64,000 nt of DNA. Origin: Spirochaeta cellobiosiphila DSM 17781 (GTDB lineage: Bacteria > Spirochaetota > Spirochaetia > DSM-17781). A program made the position numbers and the translations under genes. The stretch covers positions 1-64,000 of the forward strand of contig NZ_AUFW01000018.1 of assembly GCF_000426705.1 (NCBI RefSeq), given 5' to 3'. Below, piece after piece: positions 53,175 to 61,936 of this stretch. The notes under the pieces are model-generated. The model was not told where the DNA came from, did no database searches, and was given only the letters and a program-made list of their open reading frames with translations. Position 1 is the first letter of the stretch. Each line of letters opens with the position of its first letter.

Positions 53175-54004
53175 TCAATAAAAAAAGCATAGGGAAAAAG
53201 ATACTCATTTATACCATTGTCGTTTTTTATGGTTTAACCATATTTCTCCCCCTCATTATTATGATACTTACCTCATTTAAAAGTAATGCAGAGATATTCA
53301 ACAATCCCTTTGGATTACCTTCATCATTTAATTTTGATGCTTATAAGAGCTTATTCATAATATCTAATTATAGTAGATACTTTATCAATAGTGTCGCAGT
53401 TGCGTTAATATCTCTGACCATTGCCTTAATTTTGTCAGGTATGGCATCATTTGGATTGGCAAAATATGAGTTTAAATACTCAAAAGCTATATATTTCTAC
53501 TTCGTTCTAGGATTAATAGTTCCTATCAAACTAGGGACAATAGATATTATGATTACAATGGTTAACCTTAAAATATACGACACGTTGGGTGCGCTAATCA
53601 TTGTTTATACAGCTATGGCAATACCCTTAAGTATTTTCATAATGTATGACTATATTAAAATGATTCCAGAAGAACTTCTTAGTGCTGCAAGAATAGATGG
53701 TTGTTCAGAAACGAAAATTTTTCAACTAGTAATACTACCTTTATTAAAGCCCGGTATAGCTGCAGCAGGAATAATCAGTTTTATCCCAAATTGGAATGAA
53801 TTCTGGTTTCCTCTAGTTCTTATAAAATCTCGAACGAATTTTACAATACCACTAGCAACGGGACAATTATTTGGACAATTTGATACAAAAATAAACTTGG
53901 TGTTTGCTGTGTTATCGCTTGCAAGCATACCAGTGATTATCATATATCTCCTTTTGTCTCAGTATTTCCAAGAAGGATTATCAGCTGGAGCTTTAAAAGG
54001 CTAA
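53171..54004 (+). CDS. Sugar ABC transporter permease (MalG-like)
   Basis: The 277-residue inner-membrane permease has six segments and the EAA loop LLSAARIDGCSETKIFQLVILPLLKP (~167). The ATG overlaps the stop of the upstream permease. No ATPase gene is in the operon, so a shared MsmK-type ATPase encoded elsewhere is probably used, as is common for these importers. Confidence 0.93.
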   Translation: MINKKSIGKKILIYTIVVFYGLTIFLPLIIMILTSFKSNAEIFNNPFGLPSSFNFDAYKSLFIISNYSRYFINSVAVALISLTIALILSGMASFGLAKYEFKYSKAIYFYFVLGLIVPIKLGTIDIMITMVNLKIYDTLGALIIVYTAMAIPLSIFIMYDYIKMIPEELLSAARIDGCSETKIFQLVILPLLKPGIAAAGIISFIPNWNEFWFPLVLIKSRTNFTIPLATGQLFGQFDTKINLVFAVLSLASIPVIIIYLLLSQYFQEGLSAGALKG

Positions 54005-54022
54005 ATAGAATAAAGGCCATAA

Positions 54023-54069
54023 GACAATACGAATGAGTTCTAAAAAAGATAGCTTCCTTTCGTATTGTC
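54023..54069 (+). terminator. Inverted repeat after the sugar importer operon
   Basis: 11-bp perfect repeat GACAATACGAA/TTCGTATTGTC with a 25-nt loop. It lacks a T tract; the convergent MocR gene follows. It may be a terminator or mRNA 3' stabiliser. Confidence 0.5.
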
Positions 54070-54108
54070 AATAAGCTTCTTATTTGCCTACACACTAGTA
54101 TGAGAGTT

Positions 54109-55539
54109 TTATCTATATTTTTGTTTTACAATAGAACCTAAGGTTATAATAGCTTTTTCAATGGACTCATTAATAGGACTAGCAAAGGATATTCTAAGAA
54201 AATTACTGTATTTATTCTCTGCAGAAAAAGCTTGTCCTGGAACGACACTGATTCCATGCTCTAAAGCTTCTTCAAATATTTCCAGACTGTCTATTTCATT
54301 GGAAAGCTCAACCCAAAGGTAATACCCTCCTTTAGGTTGAGAGATTCTAATATTATGAGGAAAATGTAATAGAATAAGACTAGTCATTTGTTTTGATTGA
54401 TAACACATAGTTTTTTGAAGATGAGCTAATTGCTTATGATATTGTTTAGTATTAAGATACTGTGCAATAGCTTTTTGTATTAATCCATTAGTACCTAATG
54501 TAGTCGCAAACTTTAAATCACGACATTTCTTATGTAATCTACCACCTAAAATCCAGCCAATGCGACTTCCAGGAGATATTGTTTTTGATAGAGAAGAACA
54601 ATACAGGACCTCCCCTTCTTTGTCATAACTTTTAATAGGTAATTCATTTTTATTATAAAATCCACAATCATTATAGACATCATCTTCGATAATATAAACT
54701 TTATGTTCCATCCCTAATTTAACTATTTTTTCTCTATTTTTTTCTGGCATAACATAGCCAAGAGGATTTTGATATAAGGAAGTCACAATGAAGGCTTTAA
54801 CATCTTCCTCTTTCAAAACGTTGCTCAGGATTTCCAGGTCTATACCATTTTCTGACGAAGTTGGAATAGAAATAATCCTACGTTTTAATTCCTTAAGAAG
54901 TTGAATTGTACCTAAAAATACCGGGCTTTCGATGGCAATAATATCCCCAGGATGAGAACATGATTGTATAGCCATAGAAAGAGCTTCTATACAACCATTA
55001 GTTATTGTTATCTCTGAAGGGTTTACTTCAACACCACGGAAACTCATAAGTTCTGCTACGGAAATACGTAAGTCAAGATCACCTTGTGCATGAGTATAAT
55101 CAACCAAACTACTAGGATCGTTAGTTAGCAATTTGTTAATTCGACTCTTTATAGCATTCAGAGGTAAATAGGTAGTGTCAGGAACGCCCGCACCAAGAGG
55201 TATAATACTATGATCATTGCTTGCTTCCACTACTCGTCCTAGAATACTTAGAGGAATGGCCTCCTTAGATGATAAAGTGAACCCTTCCCGTTCATTTGTG
55301 GGTAAGGGAATGTTTATTTGATGAGATACATAGTAACCTGATTTTTCTATTGAATATATTTTACCTTGACCTTCCAATATGGAATAAGCTTGCATTATGA
55401 CAGAAATAGAACAATTGTATTTTTGGCTTAATATACGAAGAGATGGTAACTTGCTTCCCCTGCTTATTATCTCTTTATCTATTGAATTATTAATATCATC
55501 AGCGATGTCTTCGTATAAGTATTGATTACTATTCACCAT
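54109..55539 (-). CDS. MocR-type transcriptional regulator (GntR HTH + aminotransferase domain)
   Basis: The 476-residue protein has an N-terminal GntR winged helix (~8-72: GSKLPSLRILSQKYNCSISV) and a PLP-dependent aminotransferase-like domain (~100-476) with SSLSKTISPGSRIGW, where the Lys would bind PLP. Such regulators (PdxR, GabR) sense PLP or amino compounds. It is divergent from a LysE-type exporter and has a perfect palindrome over its own promoter and start codon, suggesting autoregulation and control of the exporter. Confidence 0.9.
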   Translation of the reverse strand: MVNSNQYLYEDIADDINNSIDKEIISRGSKLPSLRILSQKYNCSISVIMQAYSILEGQGKIYSIEKSGYYVSHQINIPLPTNEREGFTLSSKEAIPLSILGRVVEASNDHSIIPLGAGVPDTTYLPLNAIKSRINKLLTNDPSSLVDYTHAQGDLDLRISVAELMSFRGVEVNPSEITITNGCIEALSMAIQSCSHPGDIIAIESPVFLGTIQLLKELKRRIISIPTSSENGIDLEILSNVLKEEDVKAFIVTSLYQNPLGYVMPEKNREKIVKLGMEHKVYIIEDDVYNDCGFYNKNELPIKSYDKEGEVLYCSSLSKTISPGSRIGWILGGRLHKKCRDLKFATTLGTNGLIQKAIAQYLNTKQYHKQLAHLQKTMCYQSKQMTSLILLHFPHNIRISQPKGGYYLWVELSNEIDSLEIFEEALEHGISVVPGQAFSAENKYSNFLRISFASPINESIEKAIITLGSIVKQKYR

Positions 55540-55562
55540 AACAGAACAGTAATCTGTTATGG
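55536..55562. promoter_or_regulatory. Palindromic operator at the MocR start
   Basis: CCATAACAGA-N7-TCTGTTATGG, a perfect 10-bp inverted repeat (55536-55545 and 55553-55562). It covers the -10 box and ATG of the MocR gene. A further half-site ATCTGTTATTG lies at 55583-55593 toward the LysE gene. Confidence 0.7.
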
Positions 55563-55574
55563 TATAATTGTCAA
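55546..55574 (-). promoter_or_regulatory. MocR promoter, leaderless type
   Basis: TTGACA (55569-55574), 17-nt spacer, TACTGT (55546-55551), then 6 nt to the ATG. The operator overlaps it. Confidence 0.7.
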
Positions 55575-55640
55575 TTTTCTGTATCTGTTATTGTTACAAA
55601 ATGAAGTTTATAATCATGTAATCAATAAGGAGCTTATAAA

Positions 55641-56246
55641 ATGAATACAATGTCCATTATTCCACTTATTTTATTTGTCATAATGATGACTTTGACACCA
55701 GGTCCTAATAATATGTTATTAACAGCAACTGGAGCCCAATTTGGTTATAAGAAAACGATACCTCTTATCATGGGAATTATTATTGGTGTATTAAGTCTAT
55801 TACTGCTAAGTGCATTAGGATTAGGTATACTTTTTACAAGGTATGAGATTATACATAAAATACTAAAAGTTCTGGGGATTTCTTACATTTTGTATCTATC
55901 TTTAAAGATACTCTTAAGCTCTTCTGCTAAACATACAAATGTTGTAGAAGAAAACAAGCAAGCACCGGGAATAGTAAATGGCCTATTTCTGCAATTTTTT
56001 AACCCAAAAGCCTATCTAATGACCATTACAGCCACCTCTGTTTATGGACAGATACATCCAAGTTATACAACATCCATACTAGTTATATTTCTTGTTTTTT
56101 TCATTATTACCCCTTTATCCATTTCCTGTTGGGCAATATTTGGCTCCTCATTAAAGACTATAATGACTGATAAGGTTTGGAATAAACGCTTAAAAATAAG
56201 TCTTTCCGTGTTAACAGCCTTATCAGGTATTTTTATTATACTATAA
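55641..56246 (+). CDS. LysE/RhtB family amino acid exporter
   Basis: The 201-residue membrane protein has about six hydrophobic segments and the N-terminal family signature MTLTPGPNNMLLTATGAQFGYKK region (~13-35). It exports an amino acid or related compound, not identifiable by sequence. AAGGAG precedes the ATG. The end overlaps the convergent hypothetical gene by 11 nt. Confidence 0.9.
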   Translation: MNTMSIIPLILFVIMMTLTPGPNNMLLTATGAQFGYKKTIPLIMGIIIGVLSLLLLSALGLGILFTRYEIIHKILKVLGISYILYLSLKILLSSSAKHTNVVEENKQAPGIVNGLFLQFFNPKAYLMTITATSVYGQIHPSYTTSILVIFLVFFIITPLSISCWAIFGSSLKTIMTDKVWNKRLKISLSVLTALSGIFIIL

Positions 56247-56706
56247 TATTTATACCTTCAAATTGAAGATGATGAATTATTTCTCTTATTATCAGTATTA
56301 GTGCAAAATGATCTTTCTGATATTGGATATTTTCAGAACGGGCTGGTTTTCCCATGGATAGTGATGCCCATCGGTTAAATAGATCCTCAATTTGTTGTAC
56401 AGACAAATAGGATGATTCCCCGAGAATAGAAAAAACAAAATTGGATTGTGTGTACAAAGAGTTCTGGCTATCATTAACTAATTGCTTTTTGGTCATCAAT
56501 ATATCTTCAATATAGTTTATAGCATTCTCAACTTCCCCTTCACTGGGAATATCACTTACAAAATACTTTCTTGATATATATCTGTATCCAAGGTCCAAAG
56601 GAAGTTCTTGGAGTACTTTGCCTTTTTCAATCCAGGCAAAGCGAAGAAAATCCTCACCAAGTGTCAGATATCGGTATGAAGAAGTGTTTGTGATAGCGTT
56701 ATCCAT
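56236..56706 (-). CDS. Hypothetical protein
   Basis: The 156-residue soluble protein is not recognised. It has no signal peptide or membrane segment. The N-terminal half is mixed alpha/beta (YRYLTLGEDFLRFAWIEKG) and the C-terminal half helical (HFALILIIREIIHHLQFEG). AGGAG lies 10 nt before the ATG. It is monocistronic between convergent and divergent neighbours. Confidence 0.6.
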   Translation of the reverse strand: MDNAITNTSSYRYLTLGEDFLRFAWIEKGKVLQELPLDLGYRYISRKYFVSDIPSEGEVENAINYIEDILMTKKQLVNDSQNSLYTQSNFVFSILGESSYLSVQQIEDLFNRWASLSMGKPARSENIQYQKDHFALILIIREIIHHLQFEGINIIV

Positions 56707-56819
56707 TATATGACATCTCCTATACTTAATATTAACGACTGAATATAGAATAAAATAAGTGAAACTATTCCCAATATTACATAGTTATTATAAATTGGAC
56801 GGCTCAAGGAGCTCTATTA

Positions 56820-57683
56820 ATGAAATTTATTATCGTTGCCACTTTAGTAGGTGGGTTTATTTCTGTAATGGTCGCCATCAATGGTCAATTACAATCCCTT
56901 ACTAATCCAATGATATCTCTCCTATTTATTTACCTTTCTGGATATATCACAAGTTTTATTGGGAATCCTTTCATTAAGCCTTATAAAAAATTAGAAAAAA
57001 AACCCCCTCTTATTTATAACTTATCAGGAGTATTAGGTTTAGGAATCGTTTATCTAAATAATATTGTATTCCTTAAAGGAGGTGTTGTACTAGCTTTAAC
57101 AGGGATGCTAGCAGGACAAACTTTAGTAGCTACAATACTCAGTCCTCATAGAAAGAATGCCCTATTCGGAATGCTCTTTATTGTTGTTGGGTCTTTGATT
57201 ATTGCTCTATCAGCGCACATAAATATCGTGTGGATTATGGTGGCGTGGACTTGTGGAGCTGCACTTATGTTTCAAATATACATGAACACAAAAGTAGGAG
57301 AATATTATGGGCAAAATAAAATGTTACAGCGATTGTACCTAAGCGGACTAATAGGAATAAGCTCTATTATTGGAATCACGAATTCTGAGTTGTTTCATAT
57401 AAATAATATAAAACCGATACTTTATCAGGTACCTTTTTACCTCTTAATAGGGGGAGGTGTTATTGGTGTATTAATAAATGCTGGTCAAACTATGCTTATG
57501 AGAATGATGAAACCTGTTCAAATGATTTTATCGATTAATTTAGGTCAATTACTCTTGGGAGTCGTTATAGATTTTTACATAAGATCAAGCCTATCATTTA
57601 TTCATTTAGTAGGGATAGCACTAGTTATCATTGGTCTTATTGTGGATACAATTACTGGGAAAAAAGTTGACTCCCTTACTTAG
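56820..57683 (+). CDS. DMT superfamily transporter, duplicated DUF606 (YdcZ) domains
   Basis: The 287-residue protein has about ten membrane helices. Two halves resemble each other: GGFISVMVAINGQLQSLTNP (~10-30) and VIGVLINAGQTMLMRMMKP (~215-235), the DUF606 signature; most DUF606 proteins are single units of ~150 residues. The substrate is unknown. Ribosome-binding site AAGGAG. Confidence 0.82.
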   Translation: MKFIIVATLVGGFISVMVAINGQLQSLTNPMISLLFIYLSGYITSFIGNPFIKPYKKLEKKPPLIYNLSGVLGLGIVYLNNIVFLKGGVVLALTGMLAGQTLVATILSPHRKNALFGMLFIVVGSLIIALSAHINIVWIMVAWTCGAALMFQIYMNTKVGEYYGQNKMLQRLYLSGLIGISSIIGITNSELFHINNIKPILYQVPFYLLIGGGVIGVLINAGQTMLMRMMKPVQMILSINLGQLLLGVVIDFYIRSSLSFIHLVGIALVIIGLIVDTITGKKVDSLT

Positions 57684-57726
57684 GCTTATTATCTTCAACT
57701 AGTATAATTACTTATGAGGATTACTA

Positions 57727-58386
57727 ATGAAAATTGATATATGGTCAGATCATGTATGTCCCTTTTGCTACATAGGCAAGAGAAGACTGGAAAAAGCACT
57801 TGAAAATACTAAATTAGATGAGGATGTTGAGATTGAATACCATTCTTTTGAATTGAGCCCCCAATCTCCAAAAATATCAACAGAGAATATACATCAAGCA
57901 TTAGCTAGAAAATATGGAATGTCAGAGGAACAAGCAAAGTCTTCAAATGAACAGGTAGGTAATATGGCCCGAGAAGAAGGACTAAATTACGATTTTGATA
58001 ATATGAAATATACGAATACATTTGATGCTCATCGGCTGTGCCATTTAGCGAAATCTCAAGGGAAAGACAAAGAACTAATAGAACTTCTAATGAATCATTA
58101 TTTTACTAAGGGTAGTTTAATATCCGATCATGACATTCTAATCACTCTAGCAAAAAAAGTAGGATTAGAGGAAGATCAGGTAAGACTTGTATTAGAAACA
58201 GACAGATATGCTAAAGAAGTTAGAGAAGACGAATATCTGGCCCAAACTCATCACATTGGAGGAGTCCCATATTTTATAATTGATGACAGTTATACTATAT
58301 CAGGTGCTCAACCGTTAGAAGTATTTACTGAAACGTTAAAAAAAGCCGGAAGCTCTAGTAAGCTACCTAAATTAAAGTTATTTTGA
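57727..58386 (+). CDS. DsbA family (FrnE-like) oxidoreductase
   Basis: The 219-residue cytoplasmic thiol-disulfide protein has no signal peptide. N-terminal WSDHVCPFCYIGKRRLE (C-P-F-C at ~11-14), helical insert, and a C-terminal HHIGGVPYFIIDD with the cis-Pro and AQPLEVF. FrnE relatives act in stress responses. GAGG before the ATG. It is 60 nt upstream of the alcohol dehydrogenase. Confidence 0.93.
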   Translation: MKIDIWSDHVCPFCYIGKRRLEKALENTKLDEDVEIEYHSFELSPQSPKISTENIHQALARKYGMSEEQAKSSNEQVGNMAREEGLNYDFDNMKYTNTFDAHRLCHLAKSQGKDKELIELLMNHYFTKGSLISDHDILITLAKKVGLEEDQVRLVLETDRYAKEVREDEYLAQTHHIGGVPYFIIDDSYTISGAQPLEVFTETLKKAGSSSKLPKLKLF

Positions 58387-58446
58387 CATAACAATTTTGT
58401 TGCGTATATCCATTCTTCCCTTTACTCTGATATAAGGAGAAAGGGA

Positions 58447-59616
58447 ATGAATAATTTTGAATACTATAATCCAACAAGGATTATTTTTGGTAAAGATACA
58501 CATAATCAGGCAGGCTCATATACTGCTAAATATAGTAAGAATATTCTTTTACATTATGGAAGTTCTTTTGTTAAACAATCTGGTTTACTAGATAAAATAA
58601 AGAGTTCACTAGATAAGGCTAATGTTAATTATACTGAATTGGGAGGAGTTAAACCAAATCCTCGATTGTCACTGGTACATGAAGGCATTAGCATATGTAA
58701 AGAAAGAAAGATTGATTTTATCCTCGCATTAGGCGGGGGAAGTGTCATTGATTCTGCAAAGGCTATCGCAATGGGAGTATTATACTCTGGTGATGTTTGG
58801 GATTTTTATATGGGAACTAGTCAACCTAAAAAGGCTTTACCCATAGGAACTATACTAACGATACCTGCTGCGGGAAGTGAATCAAGTACTGGCACAGTAA
58901 TCACTAAAGAAGAAGGTGATTTAAAAAGAGCGGTTAATTCTGAACTTCTTTATCCCCAATTTTCTATACTTAATCCTGAGCTAGCCTATAGTTTACCCAA
59001 GTACCAAGTAGCCTGTGGCGCCACTGACATTATGGCACATCTTATGGAACGGTACTTTACAAATACAACACATGTTTCCTTTATAGATCGTTTACTTGAA
59101 AGTACAATGATTACCATTAAAAATACTGTACCTAAATTATTGAAGAACTCCAATGATTATGACGCATGGTCACAGTTCATGTGGGCAGGAACTATTGCAC
59201 ATAATAATTTGTTAAATACAGGTCGTGTTGGAGATTGGGCTTCCCATGATATAGAGCATGAAATTAGTGGAATATATGATGTGACCCATGGGGCTGGTTT
59301 AGCTGTTGTATTTCCAGCATGGATGAAGTACACGATGAAACATGATATTAATCGTTTTGTTCAATGGGCTTCCCGTGTTTGGGATGTTAATCTTGACATG
59401 TTTGATCTTGAAGGTACTGCCTGTGAAGGTATAAGACGATTGGAGGAATTTTACCATTCTATAGGACTTGGAACAAGACTCATAGATCTAAATATAAAAG
59501 ATGATAGACTTCAAGAAATGGCGGATAAATGCACTAGCAATAATACAAAAAAAATAGGGAATTTTGTCAGTTTAGATTCACACGCCATTTATGAAATCCT
59601 ATGTTTGGCTCAATAA
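58447..59616 (+). CDS. Iron-containing alcohol dehydrogenase (butanol dehydrogenase/YqhD type)
   Basis: The 389-residue enzyme reduces aldehydes with NAD(P)H. Signature segments: NPTRIIFGKDT, ALGGGSVIDSAKAIAMG (cofactor site, ~96-112), TIPAAGSESSTGTVIT, CGATDIMAHLMERYF (metal Asp and His, ~193), and DVTHGAGLAVVFPAWM with the conserved metal His (~274). It probably serves fermentation or aldehyde detoxification. AAGGAG upstream. Confidence 0.93.
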   Translation: MNNFEYYNPTRIIFGKDTHNQAGSYTAKYSKNILLHYGSSFVKQSGLLDKIKSSLDKANVNYTELGGVKPNPRLSLVHEGISICKERKIDFILALGGGSVIDSAKAIAMGVLYSGDVWDFYMGTSQPKKALPIGTILTIPAAGSESSTGTVITKEEGDLKRAVNSELLYPQFSILNPELAYSLPKYQVACGATDIMAHLMERYFTNTTHVSFIDRLLESTMITIKNTVPKLLKNSNDYDAWSQFMWAGTIAHNNLLNTGRVGDWASHDIEHEISGIYDVTHGAGLAVVFPAWMKYTMKHDINRFVQWASRVWDVNLDMFDLEGTACEGIRRLEEFYHSIGLGTRLIDLNIKDDRLQEMADKCTSNNTKKIGNFVSLDSHAIYEILCLAQ

Positions 59617-59675
59617 AGAGTTTTAACCTATTTCTAACTAATTAGTTAAGCAATATAGGTTACACTTTCTTTCAT

Positions 59676-60854
59676 ATGAAGGTTAGGTACTTAAGTTTTT
59701 TAGTTGATGTTTTGCTATGTTCTTTGTCCGCATTTGGCGGACCAGAAGTCCACATAAGTGTCTTTATTAATAATTTATCCATAAAAAAAGGATATCTTAA
59801 AGAAGAAGAAGTTCTTGATCTATTAGCTTTATGTAGCATACTTCCTGGTCCAACAAGTACTCAAACAATTACAGCTATAGGATATAAATTAGGGGGTCCT
59901 CTTTTGGGACTCCTTACATTATTGATTTGGACTATTCCAGCAATTACTATAATGACATTATTAGCTTTTCTTTATATCCATTATTACATATCAATAACAT
60001 CGATAACTGAAAGTACTAAACTTCTTGGGGCAATGGCTATTGGATTTATAATATTAGCCAGTATTAAATTAGGTAAAAAAGTCATAATAAATAAATTAAC
60101 CTTTCTAATATTCTTACTATCTGGTTGTGCTTACCTGCTTATAAAGAGTCCTTGGTTGATTCCTTTATTATTAGTAATCGGAGGGTTAATAACAGTTATA
60201 TTTTACCAAAATAAAACAATTCAAAAACCGATAAAGAAAAATTATGTCTTTCATTGGCCTTATATAATTATTTTTATTCTATTAGCTCTATCAGCTTTCT
60301 TTATCAGTCATGGACAATATCCTATTTTCCTAACGATATTTGAAACATTCTATCGCTATGGTTACTTAGTCTTTGGAGGAGGACAGGTTGTTATACCAGT
60401 GATGTTAACAGAGATGGTAGATATAAAAAGCTGGATAACTATAGATCAATTTTTAACAGGGTATGGTCTCGTACAAGGTTTACCTGGCCCAATGTTCAGT
60501 TTTGCAGCTTTTGTCGGAGTATTTATTTCCACCTCTTATAATAGTTTGAATCAAATACTTAGTGGAGTACTAGCAGGAATCAGTATATTTTTACCTGGAA
60601 CATTGTTGATCTATTTTATTTATCCAATATGGGAAGAAATACGAGATAACAAGTATATTAAGTCATCTCTATATGGAATTAGATCCTCAGCAGGAGGATT
60701 ATTAGCCTCATCAGCAATCAGACTACTATATGATAATGATTTTACCATTCCCAATTTGTTAATAACAGCTGTAACAGTCTTATTGCTTACAGTAATAAAA
60801 TTTCCTGCCCCTTTAATTGTCCTACTTGTATTAATAGTAGGTATAATTATATGA
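59676..60854 (+). CDS. Chromate transporter (ChrA)
   Basis: The 392-residue long-chain ChrA has two homologous halves. N-terminal half: AFGGPEVHISVFINNL and CSILPGPTSTQTITAIGYKLGG; C-terminal half: YLVFGGGQVVIPVMLTEMV and GLVQGLPGPMFSFAAFVG. These are the family signatures. It may expel chromate or another oxyanion. The ATG has no Shine-Dalgarno; a TACACT box ends 9 nt upstream but its -35 is weak. It precedes the ACR3 gene. Confidence 0.93.
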   Translation: MKVRYLSFLVDVLLCSLSAFGGPEVHISVFINNLSIKKGYLKEEEVLDLLALCSILPGPTSTQTITAIGYKLGGPLLGLLTLLIWTIPAITIMTLLAFLYIHYYISITSITESTKLLGAMAIGFIILASIKLGKKVIINKLTFLIFLLSGCAYLLIKSPWLIPLLLVIGGLITVIFYQNKTIQKPIKKNYVFHWPYIIIFILLALSAFFISHGQYPIFLTIFETFYRYGYLVFGGGQVVIPVMLTEMVDIKSWITIDQFLTGYGLVQGLPGPMFSFAAFVGVFISTSYNSLNQILSGVLAGISIFLPGTLLIYFIYPIWEEIRDNKYIKSSLYGIRSSAGGLLASSAIRLLYDNDFTIPNLLITAVTVLLLTVIKFPAPLIVLLVLIVGIII

Positions 60855-60885
60855 TTTTTACCATATTCAACGACAAGGAGTCCTT

Positions 60886-61932
60886 ATGAGCAAAGGGAAA
60901 ATTGGTTTCTTTGCAAAATATTTATCCATATGGGTATTAATGTGTATTATACTTGGTGTTGCAATTGGTCATTTTTTACCTATAGTTCCCAAGTCATTAC
61001 AATATTTTGAGATAGCTAATGTATCTTTACCAGTGGCCATACTTATATGGCTAATGATATATCCAATGATGTTAAAAGTAGACTTTAAAAGTATTCTATC
61101 TGCTGGTAAAAAGCCAAAAGGATTGGTTATAACACTTATCATAAACTGGCTTATCAAACCTTTCACAATGTATGCTATTGCCTGGTTATTTTTGAAGATA
61201 ATATTTAAAGCTTGGATTCCAGATAATTTAAGTACAGAATATATTGCTGGTGCTGTTTTATTAGGGGCTGCCCCCTGTACAGCCATGGTATTTGTTTGGA
61301 GTTATCTATCTGAAGGGAATCCTAGTTATACAGTTGTACAGGTAGCTATCAATGATTTGATTATACTGTTTGCTTTTGCACCCATCGTAGCATTGCTTTT
61401 AGGAGTATCAAATGTGCAAGTACCTTTGATGACCCTTTCCTTATCAGTAGTGCTATTTGTACTAATCCCCTTAGTGGCGGGTATGCTTTCTAGATCTATA
61501 TTAATAAAAACAAAAGGCTTAGATTGGTTCAACAATGTTTTTACCAAAAAATTTGATGGCATTACAGAATTGGGTCTGTTGCTTACTTTAATAATTATTT
61601 TTTCTTTTCAAGGCGATAAAATACTTTCCTATCCTTTAGCCATTATTCTCATAGCTGTACCTCTCATTTTTCAAACGTATTTTATTTTTTTCTTAGGATT
61701 CATTGTCTCACGTTTTGCTCGTTTACCATACAATATTGCCGCACCGTCTTGTATGATAGGTGCTTCAAATTTTTTTGAATTGGCTGTAGCGGTTAGTATT
61801 AGTCTCTTTGGGATAGCTTCTGGTGCTGCCTTAGCTACAGTGGTAGGTGTTTTAGTAGAAGTTCCAATAATGCTTAGTCTTGTCGCTATTATGAATAAAT
61901 CAAAATTATCCTGGCAAACTAAGGAGCTATAA
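60886..61932 (+). CDS. Arsenite efflux transporter ACR3
   Basis: The 348-residue ten-helix membrane protein has the ACR3 signatures GAAPCTAMVFVWSYLSEGNP (conserved Cys, ~132) and QVAINDLIILFAFAP, plus FELAVAVSISLFG near the end. It exports arsenite and possibly antimonite. AAGGAG precedes the ATG. It ends 4 nt before the disulfide reductase gene. No ArsR or ArsC gene accompanies it here. Confidence 0.94.
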   Translation: MSKGKIGFFAKYLSIWVLMCIILGVAIGHFLPIVPKSLQYFEIANVSLPVAILIWLMIYPMMLKVDFKSILSAGKKPKGLVITLIINWLIKPFTMYAIAWLFLKIIFKAWIPDNLSTEYIAGAVLLGAAPCTAMVFVWSYLSEGNPSYTVVQVAINDLIILFAFAPIVALLLGVSNVQVPLMTLSLSVVLFVLIPLVAGMLSRSILIKTKGLDWFNNVFTKKFDGITELGLLLTLIIIFSFQGDKILSYPLAIILIAVPLIFQTYFIFFLGFIVSRFARLPYNIAAPSCMIGASNFFELAVAVSISLFGIASGAALATVVGVLVEVPIMLSLVAIMNKSKLSWQTKEL

Positions 61933-61936
61933 TTAA

